Made by a program: the position numbers and the translations under genes. Under the pieces are notes generated by a model that saw only the letters and a list, made by a program, of their open reading frames with translations, did no database searches and was not told where the DNA came from. Below, piece by piece: positions 1-8,336 of a stretch of 64,000 nt of DNA (the stretch's first letter is position 1; the number at the start of each line of letters is the position of its first letter). The DNA is taken from NCBI RefSeq assembly GCF_000263635.1, contig NZ_ADEV01000007.1, positions 1 to 64,000 of the forward strand, written 5' to 3'. Source of the stretch: Gardnerella greenwoodii 00703Dmash. GTDB lineage: Bacteria > Actinomycetota > Actinomycetes > Actinomycetales > Bifidobacteriaceae.

Positions 1-1
1 A

Positions 2-112
2 CTAATCGGCTTGGTCGGTTCTTTAATTTTCCAGCGTAAAGATATTGCTAAGCAGGAAGCGGATTTGCCGGCAAGCGAAGTAGATTTATTAACCACTGAA
101 ATTGCAGAATAA
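2..112 (+). CDS. C-terminal end of a membrane protein (partial)
   Basis: The open frame runs in from the left edge and stops at 110-112. It gives 36 residues: a hydrophobic stretch (LIGLVGSLIF) followed by a basic QRKDI motif and a short acidic tail. That looks like the last membrane helix and cytoplasmic tail of a transporter or permease. Too little is present to name a family. It lies 40 bp before the cysteine hydrolase gene on the same strand, so the two may be co-transcribed. Confidence 0.55.
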   Translation, partial: LIGLVGSLIFQRKDIAKQEADLPASEVDLLTTEIAE

Positions 113-152
113 AAATAATCTGAAATAATCTGAAATAAAAGAGGATATTCAA

Positions 153-710
153 ATGATTAAAGAAGACGAATGGTTAGTTGTAATCGACAGGCAGCGCGTT
201 TTTTGCGAAAGCGACTGGTCAACTTGGGCGTGCGCAGATCACACCTACGATTCAACAACTGAAGCTTTCAAAAAACTTGCAAAAGCTTACGGTAACCGAG
301 TAATTTACACGCGTTACGTAGCTCCTCTTAAGCCGGAAAATGCTTGGGTTGACTATTTTAAGGATTGGCCGCAATTCCTTGTAAAACCTAACGACCCAAT
401 GTACGACTTTACGCCAGAAACAGCAGAACTTGCGGAAGGTCACACTGTAGTTACGTGCGAAACTTTCGGCAAGTGGGGTGCGGAGCTTAAAGCCGCATTA
501 GGTGACTGCTGCAAAATAACAGTTTGCGGAGTTGCAACGGATTGTTGCGTGCTAACAACAGCTTTAGCTGCGGCGGATAATGGCGTGGCTGTGCGAGTTG
601 CTGCGGATGCTTGCGCAGGAAGCACTCCGGAAAATCATAAGCTGGCTCTTAAAACTATGGAGCTTTTTACGCCGCTTATAACAGTATGCAACACAAGTGA
701 AATTCTTTAA
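153..710 (+). CDS. isochorismatase/nicotinamidase-family cysteine hydrolase
   Basis: This 185-residue protein has the isochorismatase-like hydrolase pattern. An N-terminal VVIDRQ carries the catalytic-type Asp12, and CGVATDCCVLTTALAA carries the nucleophile, most likely Cys132. Family members hydrolyse nicotinamide, isochorismate or related small amides in the cytosol. The usual third residue, a Lys before an S-A-F motif, is not obvious: the region reads VVTCETFGKWGAEL, so Cys102 may sit where Lys is expected and Lys107 may be a substitute. The substrate therefore cannot be assigned. An AAAGAGGAT stretch precedes the ATG. The gene is convergent with radA and separated from it by a repeat-rich hairpin. 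Confidence 0.8.
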   Translation: MIKEDEWLVVIDRQRVFCESDWSTWACADHTYDSTTEAFKKLAKAYGNRVIYTRYVAPLKPENAWVDYFKDWPQFLVKPNDPMYDFTPETAELAEGHTVVTCETFGKWGAELKAALGDCCKITVCGVATDCCVLTTALAAADNGVAVRVAADACAGSTPENHKLALKTMELFTPLITVCNTSEIL

Positions 711-720
711 ACGCAACACT

Positions 721-810
721 TGAATATTCGCTTCGCTAAGCTCGGCTAAGCTAAACTAAGCTAAAATAAAATAAGTTAAGCTCAGCTCAGCTCGGCGAAG
801 CGAATGTTTA
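721..810. terminator. Pentanucleotide tract inside a long hairpin, likely bidirectional terminator
   Basis: Perfect 11-bp arms (726-736 ATTCGCTTCGC and 795-805 GCGAAGCGAAT) enclose about 58 bp. The enclosed DNA is almost wholly CTAAG-like pentamers (CTAAG, CTCGG, CTAAA, ATAAG, CTCAG). The hairpin extends outwards by several more pairs and overlaps the radA stop codon at 808-810. Because it sits between two convergent genes, a shared terminator is the simplest reading. No clear T-tract follows on either strand. Confidence 0.5.
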
Positions 811-2322
811 CAACCCAAGAGCTTGCAACGCATCTCGAACGTTGCGCGCTTCAACAATCTGCAATCCTGGAATATTAATTTTCTTACGAAGCGGGCACAC
901 AACAGCGCGCTTGTATCCTATTCTGGCCGCTTCTCGCAAGCGCGGCTCCATTCTAGGAACAGGACGCACTTGACCAGTTAAGCTTATTTCACCAATTGCG
1001 CAAGTTTTTGCAGCTACGGCTTTTCCGCTGGCAGCGCTTGCCAAAGCGGCAACAATCGCAACATCGCACGAAGGCTCTTTTGCGAGCGCGCCGGCAATCG
1101 TAGAAACATACAAGTCTTTTGCAAGTAAATTAACTCTTCCGTGACGATACAAAACAGCCGTAAGCATTGCAATACGGTTTGCATCAACCCCAGAAACTGC
1201 GCGACGAGGGGTTGGGAGTGCAGATTGTGTTACAAGAGCTTGTATTTCAATAGGTAAGCTTCGGTGTCCTTCTAGCGTAAAAGTAACGCAAGTGCCGTCG
1301 TTTGTGCCATCTTGCGAATTTTTACCTTGATTATTGTTTTCTGTAGAAGACAAAAACAGTCCGGAAGGATCCGGAACTTCCTCAATTCCTTCGCCGCTCA
1401 TATCGAAGCAGCCAACTTCGTCAGTTGGCCCAAAACGATTCTTAACAGCCCTAAGCATGCGCAAAGCCGTCTGCGAATCTCCCTCAAACTGGCAAACTGT
1501 ATCAACTAAATGCTCAAGAGTGCGAGGACCTGCAATAGAGCCGTCTTTAGTAACATGGCCAACCAGCATAACTGGAATATTATTCGTTTTAGCAACGTCA
1601 ATAAGAGCGCTCGCAACTTCGCGCACCTGAGTGGAGCCGCCGGTAATGCCTTCAACGTCTCGAGCAACAATTGTTTGAGCAGAATCAACAATAGCCAGCG
1701 TTGGCCTGTGTGCTTCAATAAGATCAAGAACAGTGTCTAAGTCTCCGGTTGTTGCAAGAAGCAAGTAGTCGTTTACGGCGTTAATTCTCGATGCACGCAA
1801 CTTTACTTGAGCGGCTGACTCTTCGCCGGAAATGTATAAAACAGGAGGATTTCCATTTAATTTTGCCTGTTTTGCAATATTTGCAGCAGCTTCTAAAAGA
1901 AGAGTTGATTTTCCGATTCCAGGCTCTCCTGCAATAAGAGTTACTGAACCAGGCACAAGACCGCCGCCTAAAACGCGATCAAATTCGCCAAAGCCTGTGT
2001 GAATACGAAGCGCATCGTCGGCTTCAATCTCGCTCATCGGCTGAGCTGCAACTGATGCGTTTATTGCGTTTATTGCGTTGGCTGAGTTGCTTGAGTTGGC
2101 TGAAAAGTATCCTGCGTTTGCTGCCGCATTTCTAGCATTTACAGCATTTCCTGCGCGCGTCATCCTCGAAGCGCGAGTGGTTTTTGAAAGCCCGCTAACG
2201 CGCGCTTCTTTAAACTCGTTTACTGTGCCCCATTCGCCACATTCCGGGCAGCGTCCATACCATTTTGACCCGCTCCATCCGCATTCGGAGCATAAATAGT
2301 GCAGGGGAGATTTACTAGCCAT
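808..2322 (-). CDS. radA: DNA repair protein RadA
   Basis: This 504-residue protein is a RecA-like ATPase that promotes branch migration in recombinational repair. In order it has an N-terminal C4 zinc finger (CSECGW then CPECGEW), a Walker A GEPGIGKST near residue 132, the RadA signature KNRFG near residue 295, and a C-terminal Lon-protease-like domain ending in ALQALGL. Between the zinc finger and the ATPase core is an unusual Asn/Ala-rich stretch (roughly residues 55-92, with repeated INA units) encoded by simple repeats. It reads as an expanded linker and leaves the core motifs intact. The gene stands alone on this strand. Confidence 0.95.
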   Translation of the reverse strand: MASKSPLHYLCSECGWSGSKWYGRCPECGEWGTVNEFKEARVSGLSKTTRASRMTRAGNAVNARNAAANAGYFSANSSNSANAINAINASVAAQPMSEIEADDALRIHTGFGEFDRVLGGGLVPGSVTLIAGEPGIGKSTLLLEAAANIAKQAKLNGNPPVLYISGEESAAQVKLRASRINAVNDYLLLATTGDLDTVLDLIEAHRPTLAIVDSAQTIVARDVEGITGGSTQVREVASALIDVAKTNNIPVMLVGHVTKDGSIAGPRTLEHLVDTVCQFEGDSQTALRMLRAVKNRFGPTDEVGCFDMSGEGIEEVPDPSGLFLSSTENNNQGKNSQDGTNDGTCVTFTLEGHRSLPIEIQALVTQSALPTPRRAVSGVDANRIAMLTAVLYRHGRVNLLAKDLYVSTIAGALAKEPSCDVAIVAALASAASGKAVAAKTCAIGEISLTGQVRPVPRMEPRLREAARIGYKRAVVCPLRKKINIPGLQIVEARNVRDALQALGL

Positions 2323-2396
2323 ATTTAGACGCTATATGTCTTTAGCGACAATGACGCGCTGTGCTTTATAAAGCCTCAAAAAAGCAGCATTGCAGA

Positions 2397-2430
2397 CTTA
2401 CGCGTCATCGTGCTGTGAGATAATGCAAGT
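2397..2430 (+). promoter_or_regulatory. Candidate leaderless promoter for the 2431 gene
   Basis: A GATAAT -10-like hexamer at 2419-2424 is followed by 6 nt and then ATG at 2431, so transcription would begin at or next to the start codon. No Shine-Dalgarno sequence is visible. The -35 is weak (CTTACG at 2397-2402, 16-bp spacer). Confidence 0.45.
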
Positions 2431-3042
2431 ATGTCGGATATGAATGTTTCAAATGCTAATGGATCAACACATCACAAATTATTAGTTGTAGTTACATCTG
2501 CAGCAGTAGTGGTTATTTTAGCGTTTCTTTCAGCTTTCGTGTGGCCGGGTTGGGCGCTTAATCACGATAATTCTGCAAATAAAAATCATGTTGCTTTACC
2601 AAAAACACCATCTATACCTGCTAAAGCTTTGCCGGTTTCTTCAACAGCTTTGTTGAAGTCTATGCCGGATAGTGTTCTTGATTTTGCGCGAGTTGACGCA
2701 ATTCCTAGCGCAACTTGGACTGAATCGTCGCCTCTGGAAGAATATAGCGTAAAGTATTCAACTGGTCAGAGCGATGGTGAGGTTTCGCTAACTGTTGCGC
2801 AATGGTCGAATCGTGATTCTGCAAATAAGCAATACGAAGCATTGCTCGACGGTCTTAAGGGCTCGGATGTTGCAAGCGGTAAGATTCAAGTTGCTGGTAA
2901 AACGGTTGGCAGCTATGTGCTTCGCGTTGATGAGAATGATAAAACTCAGGCTAGTGCATTATGGCAAAACGACACTGCTGTTTTTGAGGTAACTGGTTCA
3001 AAGCAAGCTGTAGAGCGTTTTTATCACAGCTTCCCAATGTAA
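2431..3042 (+). CDS. Membrane-anchored extracytoplasmic protein of unknown function
   Basis: I do not recognise a named family. The 203-residue protein has a short polar N-terminus (to about residue 18) and one strong hydrophobic helix (LVVVTSAAVVVILAFLSAFVW, residues about 19-39). A Pro/Ser/Lys linker follows, then a compact domain of about 130 residues with alternating polar and hydrophobic stretches and no cysteine. The expected topology is one N-terminal membrane anchor with the rest outside. The ATG at 2431 is chosen because a GATAAT hexamer lies 6 nt upstream, suggesting a leaderless transcript; an in-frame ATG at 2440 is an alternative. It is divergent from radA and precedes the bS22 gene. 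Confidence 0.75.
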   Translation: MSDMNVSNANGSTHHKLLVVVTSAAVVVILAFLSAFVWPGWALNHDNSANKNHVALPKTPSIPAKALPVSSTALLKSMPDSVLDFARVDAIPSATWTESSPLEEYSVKYSTGQSDGEVSLTVAQWSNRDSANKQYEALLDGLKGSDVASGKIQVAGKTVGSYVLRVDENDKTQASALWQNDTAVFEVTGSKQAVERFYHSFPM

Positions 3043-3146
3043 ATTTCTTCAAAAAGCACTGTTCTTTGTGACGGCACTGTCCAAAGTCGTCAAAACGGTG
3101 TAACATTAGGCAAGTTGCACACTTTACATAGGAATGGAGGCTTCAG

Positions 3147-3236
3147 ATGGGTTCTGTCATCAAGAAGCGCCGCAAGCGGATGAGCAAGAAGAAGCACCGC
3201 AAACTGCTGCGTAAGACTCGTCACCAGCGCAAGTAA
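3147..3236 (+). CDS. Small ribosomal protein bS22 (AURKAIP1/COX24-type, 29 aa)
   Basis: This tiny gene encodes 29 residues, about half of them Lys or Arg, beginning MGSVIKKRRKRMSKKKHRK. It matches the actinobacterial AURKAIP1/COX24-domain peptide seen on mycobacterial ribosomes as bS22. A strong GGAATGGAGG ribosome-binding site lies at 3131-3140, 6 nt before the ATG, and a classic terminator follows at 3293. The product would sit in the small ribosomal subunit against rRNA. The call rests on the near-invariant sequence and composition. Confidence 0.9.
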   Translation: MGSVIKKRRKRMSKKKHRKLLRKTRHQRK

Positions 3237-3292
3237 TTATGCTTATGCGTTGATGCGTGTCTGAACGTTTAGGCACGTAAATACTTTTTATA

Positions 3293-3318
3293 AAGCGTCG
3301 GTTTTCCGGCGCTTTTTT
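3293..3318 (+). terminator. Rho-independent terminator after bS22
   Basis: A 9-bp stem (AAGCGTCGG paired with CCGGCGCTT, one G-U pair) with a TTTT loop is followed by a T-rich run. Confidence 0.9.
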
Positions 3319-3350
3319 ATTTATTTATATATTTCGCGGCTTGTCTTGCA

Positions 3351-3385
3351 AATATTCGTGTGGTGAGATTTGAGATTTTTTGCGA
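3351..3385 (+). repeat. Dispersed ~35-bp repeat, copy 1 of 3
   Basis: The motif AATATTCGTGTGGTGAGATT followed by TGAGATTTTTTGCG recurs with few changes at 36463-36497 and 59832-59866, always between genes. The role is unknown. Confidence 0.6.
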
Positions 3386-3452
3386 TAAAAAAATAGAGCC
3401 AGTAAAATGCTGACTCTATTTGCGATTGCTTAGTTGCGCTACTTATTCGCGG

Positions 3453-4151
3453 CTACTTATTTGGGTTGGTAAGCGTGCGAGGACCGTTAGGATCGCCAAC
3501 GATTACGGTGTCAACCATGTTCAAGAACAAGCCGTGTTCAACAACGCCTACGGTCTCAATCAAATCCTTCGCAAGCTCCTGCGGATGCTCAATGCGCTCC
3601 ATGTGCAGGTCAACCACGAAGTTGTTCTCGTCGGTGCGCACTTCCTTGCCATCCGCGTCAAGACGCAAAACTGGCTTGTATCCGCGCTTTTCAAACTTAC
3701 GAATCACTTGCGCGGAGCCGAATGGAATCACCTCAACAGGAAGTGGGAACTTGCCGATTGTATCAACTACCTTGCTTGCGTCAACAATCCACACAATGCG
3801 GTCGGAGTTAATAGCCACAATTTTTTCCCAAAGAAGAGCTGCGCCGCCGCCTTTAATGCCGTTGAAGTTCTTATCGACTTCGTCGGAGCCGTCGATTGTA
3901 ACGTCAATGTGGTCTACTTCGTTAATGTCTAGAATCTTAATGCCGTAGCCTTCTGCCTGCTCTTGCGTGCGGCGAGAAGTGGTAACTCCCGTGAAGCTTA
4001 AGCCTTCTTCTTTAACTCTGCGGCCAAGTTCGTCTACCAAAAAGCGCACGGTGGAGCCGGTGCCGAGGCCAACCATCATGCCGTTCTTCACAATCTTTGC
4101 GGCTTCAATGCCGGCTGCTTTTTTAAGCGCGTCTTGTTGTGCTTTATCCAT
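3453..4151 (-). CDS. rpiA: Ribose-5-phosphate isomerase A
   Basis: This 232-residue cytosolic enzyme interconverts ribose 5-phosphate and ribulose 5-phosphate, feeding nucleotide synthesis and the pentose and bifid-shunt sugar interconversions. The sequence shows the RpiA phosphate loop GLGTGSTVRFLVDEL, the DGSDEVDKNFNGIKGGGAAL catalytic region, and a C-terminal LFLNMVDTVIVG segment. Length is normal for the family. The ATG at 4151 has AGGAAT just upstream. It follows rnhA on the same strand after a 148-bp gap, so it may have its own promoter. Confidence 0.96.
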   Translation of the reverse strand: MDKAQQDALKKAAGIEAAKIVKNGMMVGLGTGSTVRFLVDELGRRVKEEGLSFTGVTTSRRTQEQAEGYGIKILDINEVDHIDVTIDGSDEVDKNFNGIKGGGAALLWEKIVAINSDRIVWIVDASKVVDTIGKFPLPVEVIPFGSAQVIRKFEKRGYKPVLRLDADGKEVRTDENNFVVDLHMERIEHPQELAKDLIETVGVVEHGLFLNMVDTVIVGDPNGPRTLTNPNK

Positions 4152-4299
4152 TATTCCTGCTTTCTTATGTTTTGTTATTCCCGAGTTCGTCGATGAACTT
4201 CCATCGCATTTGCGGGAGAGGCGCTTATGCTTTTATGCGTGCCTCGTTTTCGTACATTTCCATATTAGTCTTTGCCAAGATTTTTATGGCTTTTTTGCC

Positions 4300-5292
4300 T
4301 TACTGATTCAGGTAGAAGGCGGTTGGAGTAAAGTGTAGTGTGCCGTCGGGCTGCACATAGCCGCTTATGTTAATTGTGCCGGAAATAAAACGCGGCTGGC
4401 CGTTAAAAGTTGGGCTTGTGTTTGGCGGGGGAGTAAATTGCAGCACGCCAGAAACGCTTAATCCTTGAACTGGCTGCGGCTTTATTTGCGTCTTGTTTTC
4501 GGTCTTGTTTTCGGTCTTTATTTCTGACTCGTGTGCTTCATGCGCCTCGTGCGTTTCGTTTGATTCGTTTAGCTCGTCTGCTTCGTTTGATTTTTGCGTA
4601 GTATCTTCCGTATTTTCGGCAATTTTAGACGCGTCTATAACGCTGCTATTTTTAGCAAAATCTGGGTTTGTATCTTCTCCAACTGCGCGCCCAATATGGT
4701 AATCCTCGCAAGAAATCTTATTTTCCATTAGATCTTTTGCGTCTTGCGGAACGTCAGTTCCACTTGCGTATGGCGAAGAAAGTAGCGACTTCCAACCTTC
4801 TAAAGGCAAGTATCCGCTTTTTGCGCCGCTTCGGCAATCTTCTGCGTATGTGCGCGCTAATGTATCAACTTTTTCGTTTCCAGCGTTTCCAGCGTGACCT
4901 TTAACCCACACGAACTTTACTGATCCTTCGCGCTTAGTAAGTTCCGCGTCAATTGCGCGAATCAAATCCGCGTTTTTAACAGGCTCGTTTTTGGAATTCT
5001 TCCAACCGTTCTTTTTCCATCCGTGAATCCACGTAGTTGAGCAGTTGATTGCGTATTGTGAATCAGTTTCGATTGTAAGAGGCTCGCTTCCTGGGTGCGC
5101 GCGCAAAGCTTCCAAAACAGCGCATAATTCTCCGATTTGATTCGTGCCGTTAGTTGCGCCTCCAGCGTCCGCGTTGCCGGTGTGATGGTGCTCGCTAGTG
5201 CTTCCAGCTTCTAAGCTGTGATCTGCCCATGCCCAACCCATTGAACCATTCGGGTTTCCTAATGCGGAACCGTCTGTAGAAACAACTATCAT
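4300..5292 (-). CDS. rnhA: Ribonuclease HI with long C-terminal extension
   Basis: Residues 1 to about 155 form a complete RNase HI domain that cuts the RNA strand of RNA-DNA hybrids. Asp7 (STDGSA), Glu55 (QIGELCAV), Asp77 (IETDSQYA) and Asp143 (NEKVDTLA) are in place, with His133 in VKGHAGNAG. The protein is 330 residues, about twice a minimal RNase HI. A linker to about residue 265 becomes very rich in Glu, Asn, Thr and Lys, with simple repeats (EAHEAHE, KTENKTENKT). A small C-terminal beta-rich module (GVLQFTPPP..., GTLHFTPTAFYLNQ) ends it. The tail's function is unknown. GAAAGG precedes the ATG. Confidence 0.93.
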   Translation of the reverse strand: MIVVSTDGSALGNPNGSMGWAWADHSLEAGSTSEHHHTGNADAGGATNGTNQIGELCAVLEALRAHPGSEPLTIETDSQYAINCSTTWIHGWKKNGWKNSKNEPVKNADLIRAIDAELTKREGSVKFVWVKGHAGNAGNEKVDTLARTYAEDCRSGAKSGYLPLEGWKSLLSSPYASGTDVPQDAKDLMENKISCEDYHIGRAVGEDTNPDFAKNSSVIDASKIAENTEDTTQKSNEADELNESNETHEAHEAHESEIKTENKTENKTQIKPQPVQGLSVSGVLQFTPPPNTSPTFNGQPRFISGTINISGYVQPDGTLHFTPTAFYLNQ

Positions 5293-5390
5293 GGCAAACC
5301 TTTCAAAAATGCGCCGGCTGCAAATTGCAACCAGCGCAATTAGTTTTTATTTACGTAAGATTATTAATATTCCTACGTGAGATTATTACG

Positions 5391-7064
5391 TTACGCTAAA
5401 GCCTTGTCGACTACGGCAGTAGCTTCTTCAAGCACCTTGTCAAGTGCTTCTGGAGAAACGAAGGATTCTGCGTAAACCTTGTAAATGTTTTCGGTGCCAG
5501 ATGGGCGAGCAGCGAACCAGTTGTTCTTGGTAGTCACCTTCAAGCCGCCAATCTTTGCGCCGTTTCCAGGAGCTTCCGTAAGCTTTGCGGTAATATCTTC
5601 GCCAGCAAGCTTGGTTGCTTCTACGTCGTCGCCGCTTAGAGCTGCAAACTTCTGTTTCTGCTCAAGCGTTGTTGGGGTGTCAACGCGCTTGTACCAGCTT
5701 TCGCCAAAGCGAGCAACCTGGTCTTGGTGAAGCTGAGCTGGGTTCTTGCCAGTCTTTGCGGTAATTTCAGCTGCGAGCAAGTCTGGAATCAGGCCGTCCT
5801 TATCGGTAGTCCAAACGCGACCATCCTTGCGCAAGAAGCTCATTCCGGAGCTTTCCTCGCCGCCGAAAGCAACTTCGCCGCTAAAGAGTGGGTCAACGAA
5901 CCACTTGAATCCAACTGGTACTTCCACGAGCTTTGCGTTAATAGAAGCAGCCACGCGGTCAATCAAGGAAGAAGACACAAGCGTCTTGCCGATTGCCGTG
6001 TTCTTTGGCCAATCTGGGCGAGCGCCGCCGAACAAGTACTCCACGCACACTGCAATGTAGTGGTTCGGGTTCATAACGCCCCAGTTTGGGCACACAATAC
6101 CGTGGCGGTCAGCATCTGGATCGGTGCCGCCAACCAAATCGTACTTATCCCAAGCGCCGGCGTTAAGCTGGTCAACTAAGCCCTTCATTGCGTAAGGGGA
6201 GCTTGGATCCATACGAATCTTGCCGTCGTGATCAATGGTCATGAATCGCCAAGTTGGATCAACTTCTGGGCGAACAACGCCAATGTTAAGGCCGTACTTT
6301 TCGTTCATAAGTGGCCAGTAATTTACGCTTGCGCCGCCGAGTGGGTCGATTCCCAAACGCACGCCGCTGGAGCGAATCACGTCGAAGTCGATTACGTTCG
6401 CCAAGTCGCTTACGTAATGTTCGCGGTAATCGAAGCCTTCTACTAAGTCAGACTTGATTGCTTCTTCGAATGGAACGCGCTTTACGGACTTGTAGTTGTC
6501 GAGCAATTCGTTTGCGCGAGCTGCGATTGCGTTAGTTACGTCTGCAGGGGCAGGGCCGCCGGTTACAGGATCGTACTTAAAACCGCCGTCGGTTGGAGGA
6601 TTGTGCGAAGGGGTGACGACGATGCCGTCTGCCAAGCCGTCGCCGCTAAAACGCTGAGTGCCGTCGGCTGCGCGATTATGCGTCAAAATAGCTTGGGACA
6701 CAACAGGCGTTGGCACGAAGTCGCCGCGAGAGTCCACGCGAACGTGAACGCCGTTAGCAACCAAAACTTCGATTGCGGTTTTTTGAGCAGGCTCAGAAAG
6801 TGCGTGCGTGTCACGGCCGATGTAAAGTGGGCCTGTTACGCCAGCTTTCTTGCGATATTCGGCGATGGCTTGGGTGATTGCCACAATATGAGCTTCGTTA
6901 AACGAAGTTTTTAAAGCGGAACCACGGTGGCCGGACGTGCCGAAAATCACGCGTTGTTCTGGAATATTGGAATTTGGAACTTCATCATAGTAGGCGCCAA
7001 CCAAAGCGTCGACGTCGACTAGATCTTCTGGGGTGGCGGGCATTCCCGCATTTTTTGCTACCAT
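5391..7064 (-). CDS. pgm: Phosphoglucomutase (alpha-D-glucose-phosphate specific)
   Basis: This 557-residue alpha-D-phosphohexomutase interconverts glucose 1-phosphate and glucose 6-phosphate, linking glycogen and nucleotide-sugar metabolism to central carbon flow. It has the phosphoserine loop VTPSHNPPTDGG (Ser153), the Mg-binding loop GTDPDADRHG, the sugar-binding GGEESSGMSF and the phosphate-binding RPSGTENIYKVYAES near the C-terminus. The length and all four signature loops are typical of the bacterial Pgm group. It lies 35 bp before the lipid kinase gene's 3-prime end on the same strand, with the kinase upstream, so the two are probably one transcription unit. Confidence 0.97.
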   Translation of the reverse strand: MVAKNAGMPATPEDLVDVDALVGAYYDEVPNSNIPEQRVIFGTSGHRGSALKTSFNEAHIVAITQAIAEYRKKAGVTGPLYIGRDTHALSEPAQKTAIEVLVANGVHVRVDSRGDFVPTPVVSQAILTHNRAADGTQRFSGDGLADGIVVTPSHNPPTDGGFKYDPVTGGPAPADVTNAIAARANELLDNYKSVKRVPFEEAIKSDLVEGFDYREHYVSDLANVIDFDVIRSSGVRLGIDPLGGASVNYWPLMNEKYGLNIGVVRPEVDPTWRFMTIDHDGKIRMDPSSPYAMKGLVDQLNAGAWDKYDLVGGTDPDADRHGIVCPNWGVMNPNHYIAVCVEYLFGGARPDWPKNTAIGKTLVSSSLIDRVAASINAKLVEVPVGFKWFVDPLFSGEVAFGGEESSGMSFLRKDGRVWTTDKDGLIPDLLAAEITAKTGKNPAQLHQDQVARFGESWYKRVDTPTTLEQKQKFAALSGDDVEATKLAGEDITAKLTEAPGNGAKIGGLKVTTKNNWFAARPSGTENIYKVYAESFVSPEALDKVLEEATAVVDKALA

Positions 7065-7099
7065 AATTTTTTATTTTGCCACGGCGCTTGTATTTTATA

Positions 7100-8224
7100 T
7101 TATTCACTCACAGCAACGCTGGTTTTTACGCTTGCTGGCACGCGCACGCACAGTGCTTGTTTGTCAACAGTGAATCGCAAATGTTTTGTGTAACCCAAAA
7201 TGTCGCCGTCCACCTGCACTGGCGCCGCTTTTTCCAACTGCACTTCCGCACTAAATCCTTGCGTCTGGTCAATTCTTGAGCCGGCTGAAAGTGACTCCTG
7301 CTGTAGCGCGTGCCCGGTTACGGTTTGGTGTACTACTCCGCGGAATAAATTAGCCCAGCCAATCAATCCGCCCGAAGTGTCAATAATTTCAAAGTCGAGT
7401 ACGCCGTCGTCGTAAGCTGCTTCTGGCATTAGCGAGAACATAGGAATTTGCCCGCAATTTCCTGCCATAAGTGTTCGGAAGGTGAGTCCTTTTAGCACGC
7501 TTTCGTCGCCGTTTGATCTTTGCAAAGTTACGGTTGCGCGATACTTCGGCATAAACAAATGTTTAACTCCGGCCACAAAATAAGCAAGCCAACTAATATT
7601 TTTCTTTAGCTTCGGGTCGGTGTCGTCAATCATAAGCGCATCGAAGCCAATTCCAGCAATAATCAAAAACGCGTGGCCGTGGTCTTCGTTTGGATTGTCC
7701 AGAATTGTTACGCGTCCAACATCAACCTGCCTGGACCCGTGCGAAGTAGCCACGCGCAACGCAGCTTCCACATCGTTTACAGGTATGCCCATGTTTCTTG
7801 CAAAAAGATTTCCGGTGCCAATAGGAATAATTCCCATCGCATGCCCTTTGCCGCTTACTGCGCTCGCAACTGTTCTAACTGTGCCGTCTCCGCCAACTGC
7901 CACAACAACGTTAGCTCCGTTGGAAAGTGCATCTAAAGCGCACTCGCGTCCGTCTTTATCTAGCTGCGTGTCGATTATTTCGTAAGTTAGCTTGTGCTCG
8001 TTGCAATAATTTTGAATACTTTCGCGGTAAGATTCTGCCTGCGGCTTTGAAGGATTTAAAATAAACGCGTAATGCACGGAGTCGCCGTGTCGTTTTGCGA
8101 GTTTTTTCGCTAAATGATGCCGTTTCATGGCGCGCGTAACAATCATGATGACGAATGGCGCAATAACTAGCGCAAAAACAATCACCATAAGTGCAATGGT
8201 TGCTTGAATAGGCATAATTGGCAT
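7100..8224 (-). CDS. Diacylglycerol kinase-family lipid kinase
   Basis: This 374-residue protein belongs to the DAGK/YegS-like family that phosphorylates lipids at the inner face of the membrane. A hydrophobic N-terminal helix (residues about 7-30) is followed by the nucleotide-binding FILNPSKP, the catalytic GGDGT at 111-115, and GIIPIGTGNLFARNMGIP. The exact lipid substrate cannot be read from sequence. A GGGGG-rich ribosome-binding site lies directly before the ATG at 8224 and is better spaced for the in-frame ATG at 8215, so the first three residues are uncertain. It is immediately upstream of pgm. Confidence 0.88.
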   Translation of the reverse strand: MPIMPIQATIALMVIVFALVIAPFVIMIVTRAMKRHHLAKKLAKRHGDSVHYAFILNPSKPQAESYRESIQNYCNEHKLTYEIIDTQLDKDGRECALDALSNGANVVVAVGGDGTVRTVASAVSGKGHAMGIIPIGTGNLFARNMGIPVNDVEAALRVATSHGSRQVDVGRVTILDNPNEDHGHAFLIIAGIGFDALMIDDTDPKLKKNISWLAYFVAGVKHLFMPKYRATVTLQRSNGDESVLKGLTFRTLMAGNCGQIPMFSLMPEAAYDDGVLDFEIIDTSGGLIGWANLFRGVVHQTVTGHALQQESLSAGSRIDQTQGFSAEVQLEKAAPVQVDGDILGYTKHLRFTVDKQALCVRVPASVKTSVAVSE

Positions 8225-8336
8225 ACCCCCTATTCTTGCACATTATTTCTATTGATACGATAAATTTTGCTTAATACTGTGAATATTTACGTTTTTTACA
8301 CATTTGTGTTATTGGCTAAGACTATTATTAGGCACT

